The position numbers were made by a program, and so were the translations under genes. A DNA stretch of 64,000 nucleotides from NCBI RefSeq assembly GCF_963678635.1, contig NC_087065.1:54774397-54838396 (forward strand), written 5' to 3'. This document shows positions 46,301-58,300 of this stretch, in pieces (the first letter of the stretch is position 1; the number at the start of each line of letters is the position of its first letter). Under the pieces are notes generated by a model that saw only the letters and a program-made list of their open reading frames with translations, had not been told where the DNA came from and ran no database searches. The DNA is from Symsagittifera roscoffensis. Lineage: Eukaryota > Xenacoelomorpha > Acoela > Convolutidae.

Positions 46301-49300
46301 CATTTCGACTAACTAGTAATTAAATTATCATCTTAGCAAAAATCGCTTCCTGCATCGCACACTTTTGTACTATTTTTTGTTCATCGATTTTCGTTTTCAA
46401 CCTAGTTAGTATATTTGAAAAAAAAAATTTCTGTGAATTAATTTTTTAAATCTATTTCTAGAAAACGTATCGTACTTTGTTTTTTTTGCCCCTTTTATAA
46501 TTTCCATACAATCTTAATCAGCGGAAATTGCTTCATGTAAGATGTATATACCGTGATACTAGTTTTATTTAGACTTAATGAGTTTATTTTTTAAAATTTT
46601 ATCCATAAAAAAAGTTGATTTTAAATTTCTATCTTAGTTAAAAAAAAGTTGAAAAAGGGAGAAAATTAAACTAAAAACTAGCCTAAACTTTAGGTTAAAC
46701 TTTAGGTTAATTTTTGTCTGAATTATTTGTTGCCATCCAGCTGACTGACTTTCTAGGACTTTATCCTGAACTACTTAAACCGCTCTCGTTTTCTGTTCTC
46801 AGATTTGCAAAACCTTATACGACAAATATAGTATTACAAAGCACTTCAATTATTGTAATAATCTGGTAGAAAAACTTCTTTAATCCGTGAATAACATTGG
46901 TTGTTATCCGTGAATATCTTTGATTGTTTTTACTGGTAGAAAAACTTCCCTATCCCCAACGTAACAAAGTATGCTAGCATTGCAGTTTTTTGTTGCAGTG
47001 ATGAGATTCAGCTCATCGGCGTACTGTTTTAGAAAAGCCTCGACTGAAAGCAATGGCTCATTCAGCCAAATGTTTTTCCGATTTAATGGATTCAGACAAT
47101 TTTTTAACAACTTCCATTTATTGTAAAAGTCATCCTTTTTGTGAAAGTGCACAATTTTCAATCTGACTGGTTGAAACACATCATTAGGCAATAATTTGGT
47201 CCTAGGAAGTATATAAAATGATTCAAGTTTATCACCATTGAGATCAAATATCAAAGTATTTTTTAGCAAAGCCCACAATGTTTTTAGCAAGTGTCACTGT
47301 ATTTTGTGGTCGAACGGGGGGTTTCTAATAATCACAGTCTTTGAGGTGTATTTTTCCTGTTCCCTAAGTCTTAGATTCCTTTCATCACAAAACAATGTGA
47401 GTCTATCCAACCTTTCTTCAAATTCCTTATCTTTTTTCCCTTGTCTTACTGCCATTTCCTGAACTGCGATCCTTGTTGGCTCATCTGGAATCTTCTCCAG
47501 TAAGTTCCACAGTGCATCATCCACACCACTTTGTCCTTGTTGAGATAACTGTTCTCCATTCGTTGCCATAATAATTTTTCGGAAAGTTCAAATAATTCGC
47601 TTTCATATAACCTCTTTCAGTTTTCACTGATAATTTTGCTCAAGATTTTGCTGCATACAGCGAGAGAAACAGGCGGCCTTCCAGCGCAAGCATTCATTTT
47701 CATATGTTTCTCATAGTTTTTTAAATGCTTCTTTTTGTTTTAGTGTCGTTCCAATTCCTATGCAAAGTGAAGACGGCGCGCGTGTTTGAAAGAAGTCGAG
47801 TGGTTGATTCATCAGGGACAGGGGTAGGAGGAGCAACGGGGGGAGGGGGAGGAGGAGTAGTGGGGGGCAGTACAGAGGAGGAGCCCTTCGCCATTCAGTT
47901 GTTGGACTTCGATGTTAAACAGAAGATGCTGGCAACGGCCGGCAACTGTGCACAAGTGTTGCTGTTCAACTTCGCCAAGGAGGATACTACCAAAGAAATT
48001 ACGGTCAGTATATCATATCTATCATTCTTAGAACAAAATTTCCAGTCAGAATAAATAACACAATCTTTTTTTTTTAAAAAAAACTAATTTGCATGCAATT
48101 TTGAATTATGAGATAAATTTTTTCTTATGTGCTGAAACGTTGAATTGGTCTTTCAGACGGTGGAACAGTTTTTTTACCATAAATCTTGAGTAGAAACAGT
48201 TGATAACATCAATAATTATAATTTTATCTTGATTCTGCAGACCATTGATGTATCATTTGATTCGGGGCCGGCCTCTGGCAAGGATTACCAGCAGGCAACT
48301 TTCCACGCTTCTTCCACAGAAGAGGCGCCAGTCTCTCAGCCCACCTCACCGCACCCCAACTCAGCGCCAGTTTCCCATCAGAACTCAGTCGAGGCGTCGC
48401 CCACCGAGAAGCATCCACACAACCTCTCCAGGAGTATGAATAGGAACTGTTCCACCGGAAAACTCATGTTAGTATGGGGCTTGCTTTTTTCACATCGACG
48501 ATAACTGCCTGCTCGGACAAAGATATTTTTTTAAAGTAAATTATTGAACTTTATCGTTGAATTACGTAAAAATCCCCCACAACTTGTTCTCAATTGTCCA
48601 CAAAAAGGGAGCTAAATGTTCCATAATAAGGCGAGTGTATTTTAAGATTAAGTATGTACCATTTGCATCAGAGGCGGATGTAGGACTTTCTCGAGGGGGG
48701 CGGATTTTCAAAAAAAAATTCGACATTTTTGTCGACCTTTTTTTGTTTTAGGTCGTCCAAATTGATTTTCCGAGCTCTCCCAAAGCACTACAAAGACCCT
48801 GTTTTTGTCAAATTTTCTGTGCCGCAGGCAAAATTTTGAAAAACAGGTCGAAAAAGGCGTTTTCTGATATTTTTTGTTGAAAATGTTGACCAAAAAATTG
48901 CTTTTCGAGGCACCCGTTCACCCTTCGAAATTTGTGAATTGGGCGCCAAAGTCGCATTTCGAAAAATTTTAGGGTCTGTCACCAAAAATTGATATCTCAA
49001 AATAGTACAAAGGGGGGACCCTTTGGGTCGGCAGGGGGTCGAATCCCTGAGGAATAAGCGTAAGCCTCCCCCCCCCCCCCCCCTAAATCCGCCCCTGATT
49101 TGCATGATGTTTCAGTGTGAAGAGTGGAAGCGTGAAAGTGGCGGCTGGCTTCCAGATAGACATCTGCTGCCAAGTACTCACTCCTCTGGAAGACACAGCA
49201 TCATCTCCCCCATTCACAGCATTGGCAGTTAATAGCTTCCTCAACCTGTAAGTCCCCTTAGCATACTATTAACTCAACAGTACTACAACATAGAACACAC

Positions 49301-52300
49301 TGTTGTACGGTTTCTGTCGATATCTAAGTTTGTGCGATCTCTGTTGACAAAAAAATGCTTTTTTTTCAGCGCGAGCTCCCTGCTTAAAATTTTTATATAT
49401 TGACGCCTTCAGAAAAGTAGGGTCGGTCAGCCAAATATGAATCTCTTAAAATAGTTCGAAAGCAGGCACCCTTTGGGTCGGCGGGGGTTCGAATTCCTAA
49501 ATCCGCGTTCGCCCCGAACGCTTCATCCCTGCGTCAGCGCCCCTCTCCCTAAATCCGCTACTGAAACGAAATGAAGATACTTAGGTCGTGTTTTTTTCCA
49601 AGGAAAAAGGCTGAAAAATTGCTTACGCTCAATTTTGTATTTTCACAGCTTATTTTTTAATGTGTTTTTGATACCAATTTCATATGCCAAAAGAAAAGGG
49701 CGCAGAAAAAAAGTGATCGACTTTAGTTTCAAAATTATATGCTAATTTTTAAGGAGTAATGAACATAGTGAAGACTCTTATATAGGTCTTGCTATTTTTT
49801 TTTCTGGAAAAAATCTCTAATAACTACAGATGCGCATTCATACATATTGATGCATTTATGAATGCGCTTAAGTATATATGCACTTTTTGAGTTCAGTTGA
49901 AATTCATCTGCTGAAAGTAACATAAGTAGCACTCTCCAAATACGAACGTGGAAATCGCGCAAAAAACATGAACAATTTCTAGTTTCGAAAGTGGAATTTA
50001 AATTTTAGATTTCCAGCGGAATATAAACTTTACCTGGTGATCCAGTTTTCTCAAGTTGGGTTAATGTTATCAAAAAAGTGGCAGTCTGTTTACTTGCGTT
50101 GAATACTCTTTTCTAATCTTCGATTGGCTCTGTTTTGGTTTCCCAGCTTATTAGAATTATAACCCATCGATACTTAAAAATGAAAAGGGCCTGAGATTGA
50201 TGTTTTTTTGAAATTCAAAGTGAATCAGTTTTTCTTGTTGTTTTTCAGTCCATTGCAGTTGGGGATGTAGGATTTTCTCGAAGGATGGGGCGGGTTTTCC
50301 AAAAATGTTGTCAATTTTCTGAGCTCTTCCAAATTAGAAAGACACCATGTTGACCAAATTTCTGCAGGCCAATAAAGGTGTTTTCAGGCACTTTTTTTTG
50401 AAAATGTTGACCAAAAAATCGCGTTTTCAGGCCAAAAAAGGTGTTTTCGGGCCTTTTTTGTTGAAAATGTTGACTAATAAATTGCTTTTCTCGGCGCGCG
50501 TTCACCCTTCGAAATTTGTGAATTTGGCGCCGAAGTCGCCTTTCAAAAAATTTTGGGGTCTTTCATCCAAAAATGAATGGCTTAAAATAGTAGTACCCAA
50601 GGGGAACACTTCTGGAAATGATTGAGGAAGTGGGTGTTCAGTTTTATACGTCCGTTGCGTCATTTCTCTCCAGGAAGTAGTTCTAAGTTTGTTCACGCTC
50701 ATGTTTTTCGAATTTGACAGCTTGGTTTTTCATTTCCTTAAAAAATCGTTATCACGCAAGCTAAAATGTTTATTTCAGTGTGAGGAAAATTTTTCATTGA
50801 TTAGCTTCTTTGTTAAATTTAATTGCGCTCTATTTGTGTCTTCGTGGTTAAGCAAGCAACCAATTACGATAGTGAGGAAGATCTGTTTGTACTTTAAGCA
50901 TTAAAGCAAATGGAAGAACATGCAATATTGATCGCCATGTTCTCATCATCAGGCAGTTTAAGTTTAAACTCGATTAAGTTCAAAGTTAGAAAAAGATTTG
51001 AACTTGAAAGACTCCGGGTTTTTTACCATTTCGTCAATTCAATCAATCATATATTTCTATAGCTTTCATAACTCAAATTTCTTTTTACCCTTGCGATAAG
51101 CAAGGGTTTTGCAATCGGGTACTAGACTTTTTTCCGTCAAGGACTTTGTTCACAGAATGGACGAAATGCTAATCATTTCAAATCAATATCACCATGTTTG
51201 GTGTAGCATGTAGGGGTTTGATATTAGGTATGGGGCTTTGGTTGCTTGTTATGAGTTTTTTAGAATATTTTTATGCCTTAATTTTAGGTAGAATTTCGGC
51301 GCTGGAAGAGGTCGGCTTTAATTCCCTCGGCTTATTTTCGGAATGTTTTTTTTTCGATTTATTTTCGTTGGTATTTTATGGGAGTGATTGAATTCTTACA
51401 TGAAATTTCGGAAAACTTCAGAGCCTCTAGACCTTCCTGGAAAGAGTGAATTTTTTTTTCTTCAAATTTTCTGTTTGTTTTTCTCAGTTTGTATAGCAAT
51501 AATGATTCAAACGTTTTTTGTTTTTGGTAGTTTGATTGGCTGTATTTATCGCATTTTTTTGTTGCAGGTAAAGTAGCTCATCATTTTTTGTTTAATTTTT
51601 TCCTCTTTTTGTTTAATTTTTTGAGTTTTTTTTTACATCTGATATTCAATTTTTGCAGTAGTTTTGTTCCGATTGAGTTTAGGTTAAATTTTTTTCTTCC
51701 TCTAAATTTGTAGTTTTTTTCCGATCGGAGTTGTTTTTATGAACTAAAATTGGCGTTTGTTTTTGGCTCCAGAACTTTTCAAAATAATAAGATTGTTCTT
51801 AGCCAGTGTCTCTTTCTTGTTTTTTCAACCTCTTTTTGATCCGAGTTTTTTTGAGTAAGATGATTAAATATTAAGATTTTGAATTATTTTGTAATTGGTT
51901 TTTAGGAAATTTATTTTTTTTTTTGAAAAGTTTGGAGTTTGGTATTTTAAGAAACGTGGGTTGTTTGCTCAATCTAATTTGTTTTAGTTCTTAAGTAAAA
52001 AAAAATCAGAATTCGTTTTTTATCAGTTTAATGTGTAGAAATAGTTTCATCGTGTGTCTTCTGAAGACTTTGATGCATATCAACTGTAAATGTCTCCAAA
52101 TGAAAATGTCAGTTGAAAGACAAACTAATTTTGCTTATTTAGTTTTCATAAATTTTTTGCAACAATTTTCCAATTTAATTTTTTTAAACGTTTTTCTTGA
52201 AGTACATTATTTCTCCATCGCAATTACTGCGAAGTTCGGCTTCGCCTCTTTTTAAAATACTTTTTTAAATACGTTTTTTATTTTCACTTAATGAGCACCG

Positions 52301-55300
52301 ATGTTTTTTTATTCTGTAAATTTGAAAATTGAAGAACCTTAAGGCCCGTATCATTTGAAATTTGAAAACTTGGAAAAATCCAATATTTTTTTTAAGTTTC
52401 AGTGAGTTACTGTGCGCTTTTCAAACTTTGTTGGCTAATTAAGGGTTGTTTAATCGAGTGATATGATACGTTATAGGAAATCCTTGGCTCGATTCCCATT
52501 TTGTTTGGCTTTTAAGCTCTATTTGTCGTTTTAATATTTTTGGATGAGTTTGCGATCACGTTTCTAATTGTCAATGAACATAGTAATGAAACTTATATAA
52601 ATTGTGTTGTTGTTGTTTTTTTTTTAAAAAGTAGGATAGATGATAACGCTCAAACTGAACTTTTTATGGTTTGGTTTTTGTGTTCAAAGTTTAAGTTTAA
52701 TTACAGAAAAAGGCAATGTGCGTTCTCAAATACCAAATTTTCAATGGCACGAAAAGCGTAATTGATTTCCATTGTTCCGATTTTGCAGTGGAATACGAAA
52801 GTATCTATTGATACATCCATTATTCTCAAATTTTGCTATTTTTTATCAATCATGGGTTATACTGAAAATAAGAGCTTTATGGTTATATATACATTTTTAA
52901 AATTCGAAAGTTCACTTTTCGGGCAATTCGAATGTTTTTGAAAAAAATACTTCTTTGAGTTTAAAAATAGAAATTCATGGACTTCCTTGAGCTTATCATT
53001 GTGACCATTTGAAAATGTCGAGGAACTTTGTATTCAGGTATGTTTTAGTTTTCGTTCAGAACACTGAAAATGGGGAGGAATTTTGTATTCGGGTGTGTTT
53101 TTTTTTCTTTGTTTTCCCCGCAAAAACACCTCCACAAATAATCATCGGACTGGGTTGAATTATATTTTATATTAAAGCCCTTACAGTCGTGATTCGAACC
53201 AAAGTTTTTCCAGTGTCGAGAAAAACCGTTTTGAAATTTTTGATTTTTCATCGTTATTCGAGCGAATAAAGCGAGCGAGCAGTCTTTTTTTTAAATTGCT
53301 TCAAAGCCATTAAAAAGCTTGAAAGTATTCAAAATGCCTAGTGCACATTCAAAAATTCTAACTCCAAACAACTTTGCCCTCCAAGTAGACAACTGATATC
53401 AATTTCAAAGGATTTCAATTTGTTACAGCTTAGTCGCTTGGCCACTTAGCGTTTTGCGCCTCCTCATATTAGTTTTTGCTTCTTTTTTGTTTTTCACTTT
53501 CCTAATTCTTCATTCATCGTTTTCATTTGTGGCTTAGGCTCTTTCAACCCTCCATCATTGTTTTCTCCTGTAACATGAATTAGGCACTCCGTCTCGATAT
53601 CCATGAGCAGTTTTGTGGAAATCCTGAGTGACTCTTTGTTCACGGATTCGAATCTTATTTCTGTGTTCCCGCAAAAGCTGTATTGCAAGCAAAACGCCAG
53701 ATTCCTATCCCGGATTTTTCGGCAACAATTCCACATCAGTTCATAGTCCTCTTCACCTTCGTCACAACTGCGTTTTGATGAGTTACGAGCACTCTTATAA
53801 ATTCCTTGGAACAGCGAAACTGAAATCAACCCTAGAAAAACTGTATACTCGACTACTATGTCTTCACATATAATTGTTGACATATTCGTAACTCTAGATT
53901 GTCAAGTTCGCCTCGTCCCGTCCATATCTTATTTCTCAATATATCGAACTGCCCAAATTTATCCATATGGTCTCAAAAAAAATCTAGGTCTTTCGAGCAA
54001 TCCAAATTCTCAAGTTATTTCCTAGTGGCACTACAGCCATCTAACTGCTATCATGACTCCAACACAATAATTTTCATAGGCTGAAATACTTCTGGCAAAT
54101 CAACGGAGAGCACCTCTACAGCGTCTCAGATCAGCAACAGGTTACTTCGTCCTGAATAAAACCTAGCTTGTAGCATAAAAAGATATGGATACTCATCATA
54201 TGTCATTATGATGCTTCTTCAGAAAACTATCCAGACATATCAAATATGCTTTCCGTTTTCTTCTAAAAATGTTTCCTCTATAAAAGTGCATTATAATCTA
54301 TTGCCGGGTAAACTCTTATCGCTTGCTTCTCAAAGTCACTGAAGCTTCAATTTTATGTTCAATGAAATGTTTGCTAACTTTTATCAATTTAAAATTTTGC
54401 AGGTAAAGAGAAGCTGTTTTTTTGGTAAATGAAAAACGTTTTCAAACATCTTTTTCCTAAAAAATACATCTGTTTTTGAATGTTTTAACATATCAAATGA
54501 CTGAAACGAGAAGGTTGAACCTTTAATCATACGCTAGTGGACAAACTTAAGCGAAAATTCAGGTTTTTTCTGTAAATTGCCTATTTTCAATATCCATTTT
54601 GCACAAGTTTCACGTCGAATTTCAGCAAACCGAGAGCAAATGATCGAAGCTAAATTTTCTATTCTGCACCAAAACTGGGTGGGAGTCAACTCTTTCTCGA
54701 AAAAAGCGGAGAAAAAATAAGTTGTCCGTAACAACTTGAAACGTTTTCAGCGAGAAAATTGAATCAATCAACGTGAACATTTTTGTTCCGACTATTGGAA
54801 ATGGGGAGGAACTTGTATTCGGGTGTGTTTTAGTTTTTTCATTTTTTTTTCACTCAAAGTCAGGTACCACAAATAATGATGGGACTGGAATGAATGATAT
54901 ATTATTTTGAAACCTCAGCAATCGTGATTCGAGCCATATTAAAAAATTTCAAAAAACTCCCAGTGTCGAGAAAAGTCGGTTCGAAGTTTTTGATTTTGTG
55001 TTTTATTTCGAGCGAATGAAGCAAGCGGGCAGTCTTAAACGCTTACAATAGCTCAATTTAAAATGTAAAGTTTAGTTTTATTTGAGTATTTTACCGCCTT
55101 TTTCGAAACAAAGTTTTGCAACTTCAGCAGGACTCTTATATAGGTCTTGCTGATTTTTTTTTCAGGAAAAGTATCTAATAACTACAGATGTGCATTCATA
55201 CATATTGATGCATTTATGAATGCAATTAGGTATATATGCCTTTTTGGAGTTCAATTGAAATTCATCTGCTGAAATTTACATAAGTAGCGCTCTCCAAAAA

Positions 55301-58300
55301 CGAACGTGGAAATCGGGCAAGAAAACATGAGCAATATCTAGTTTCGAAAGTGGAATTTAAATTTTAGATTTCCAGCGGAATATAAACTTTACCTGTTTTT
55401 TTTTTCATGTTGACTTGCGTTCATTACTCTTTTCCAATCTTCGATTGACTATGTTTTTCATTTATTTGTCAGGGAAGTTCCCTAAAGCTTTTCCCGCTCA
55501 ATTTGATTTTTCGCGCTTGGGTTTTTTCAAGTTGAATTTAATTGCCTTTTCTGAAAGGAAGGCAAATGGTGCAAAAAAACCGTACAGGACTTCTAACTTA
55601 AAAAAAATTTAAGAGTTCCCAGGGGATTAGAAAAATTATCTCCCAAACCAATTTTCGCAAATTTGGTCAGTTTTATGAGAAAGAGTCAAACATTATAGAT
55701 TCCAAGATTGTTAATGTACGAGATTTATTTAAGTTGAAAAGTTCTTTTTTTATTTACTTTTTTCTATTTTACTCGAGTTCTTTGATGCTTTTGCAATTTT
55801 CTGTTGGCACCGCTTCGATTTCAGCTGCGTTGTGTAAATCAGTTGAAATTTTCATGAATGAATTTTAGTTTTCAGATGTTCTCTAATGTATTAGTTCTTT
55901 TCTGTTTCAGGCTCTGTTTTGCGAATGGTTTCGGCTTCAGTGTAGTGGACACTCTGAACAAACTAGTATTGATGAGCTGCATGACATCTGATCTCTACGG
56001 TACAATCCAGGAGAGTCCCCCTCCCACAGGAGCCAACACCAGTGGGGGTGCTTCTTCCTTGAAGGGAGGTCTTGCAGGGAGAAAGTCGCCCAAATTCAGA
56101 AGTGGACCAAAGGCTCAGGACTCCTTTGCTGAATCTTGTGCGGGCTCAGACGACGGAATTGTCAATCCGGTTGGCATTGAGGTAATTCTTCTGCTATAGA
56201 TCTTTATATTTTCCTTTTTGTACTCGACGTTAATAATTGATTTGTTTTGAATCAAAATGAAACAAAAAAAGATACAACTTAGGTCATAATTCATGCAGTC
56301 TTTGTATTGCGAATAAAGCAAACTAACCATTCTAAACATGAATATTAACATATGAGTTGTTGATTTCGGTATGGCCCGACAACAGGTTTGTTTTATGAAA
56401 CTTACTATTTTAAGACTGAGTCAGCGAAGTGCTAGATAGAAAGTTTTTGCCTGATCAAACAACTTCTATAGCTTTCTCTGTCAACTTTAAGACATGGATG
56501 TTGAGCAAAATGGATGTCGAACTTATTAGCTGGTTTGGTTCGTTGCATTCAGTTGTCATCTTTGTCGAGTGGAAGCAGCGGTCACTCCCCTCTGACCCCG
56601 ACATCCTCTAACAAACAGTCCTCTTCCTCTGCCCCCCACCATCACGGGGGCACTCTAATATCCGCGATATCCTCCCCCGCAACCCCTAGCACCGCCGGAA
56701 CATCCTCATCATCTTACCACAGCAGCGGAGGGGGCGGCGGGGCCTCCTCTGTTTTCTTTTCCCACGGGGGGAGTGTAAGAGTGCACCCAAAGGCCCCCTC
56801 CATCAAACTGAAGAGGTCCCGATCGAGTGCGAGCAACAACCAGGGCTCGAAAAGCGGCGGATCCCACAGTGGTGGTAGTGCCACCGGAACATCTCCGGGA
56901 AGCGGCGGATCAATAGTGGGCGGCCACCTGACGTCTCCCCCGCCGACTTTTGTAGTACCGGGTCAGTTTCGCTGTCAGTGTATGGGAATCTTGATTAGTG
57001 CAAGATCTTCCTTCGTCAAAACAACTGAATTTGATTGATCGATATTAAATGTGTATATATCTGCATAGCAACTATCTTCCCCTTAAATCTATAGACGTCC
57101 TCATTGTGCATTTGAAGCGTCACTTCCATGTGCATTTTGGTGCTCGGTTTTTATTTCCTTCTCAAGAATAAGAAGAAACCACTCAATGACGTCATCCTAA
57201 ATCTGCAAACCAGCGTGGCGTAATTTGCATCAGGTCATCTGAAATATTTTGCGCGGAATCTTGCAAGTCATGCAGTTTGGACTTGAAGCGATCAAATTTG
57301 CATCTTCTGACTGTTATTCGATGTTTTTACCCTTATAGAGACTATCGAATTTATTTTGTCGTTGACTGGAATGGTTAGGGTTGTATATTAATTACCCTGT
57401 AGTCTTTTTTTCCAATAGATGCATCATTATAAGGTTCACCCTTCACCTTTTCTTCTTTACACCCTAATTTATCGTTCAAATATCGGATGCTCTTATTAAT
57501 ATAAGCTTTTGTAGGTTTCTAATTTGGGTCTGTTATGGTAATTAAACACTCCGAAAGGCGAGTTAACAATGGCAAAGTATAAAACCGACCTTTTTTTTGG
57601 TTAATAATATTTGGTGATGATGTTCATACTGCTCAGAAATATGTTGTTTTTTGCTGCTTATAGCCCGCGCCAGCGTATAACGTCCACTCCTTACGAGCAA
57701 AATGGGTATGGTGTACTCGGTACATGAAACCCCACCATTAAGAGGGGAGATATTGGCTGATTTTTTGTCAGTTTTTGTTGGCCTGTACTTAAGGCGAAAA
57801 AGCCTTCTAGCCAAGTGTTGCGACAAAAACAAGAATTATAATAAATATCGTCGAATTTGGGGTCTTTCTCAGAATCTTTTCATAAAAGTCACAGCTGTGC
57901 GGACGTCAAAAATCTTAGATGCATTTAAGATGTCAAAAAAAAGCCCACTACTGAGAATTTTATTAAGTGAAAAATGGGGCGCATTGGCATTGAGTTTTGG
58001 TAGACCCTTCAATGATAAGTATAACCTGTGACTTTGACTTTTCATCAAGCCATTTGTTGCCAGCAGCGTACCAATCATTTCGTCTCAGGTAACTAACACT
58101 TCACTCTTCACTTCAGGTGTGAATTCAAATGTAGCATCATCGGCTCTTTTTCTTTTGACCCCCCCCCCCCCCCACGCCATCATTCACTTAAGAGTCAGTT
58201 TTATGGTGTAACGAGTGGGTTTACAGGCTATGTATGAAGACCAAATATATTTGGAGTAGATTAATTAGTGTATGTCATATTTTTCAAAATGATAATTAGA

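Larger units (their letters stand above)
49248..55910 (+). other. Intron 11 (6.7 kb) with dispersed repeats
   Basis: Contains a truncated MITE-family copy (about 49385-49565), family A (49785-50090, 52620-52880, 55133-55395), a MITE-family left end (50257-50600), hairpin family B (51085-51150), and family C (53088-53290, 54815-55035). One candidate antisense reading frame lies at 53494-53883. Elsewhere T-rich and non-coding. Confidence 0.65.

Noticed and set aside
57563-58078. Overlapping frames on both strands in intron 13
   Set aside because: No domain and no phase-compatible splice sites noticed that would tie them to tomosyn; kept only as intron content.
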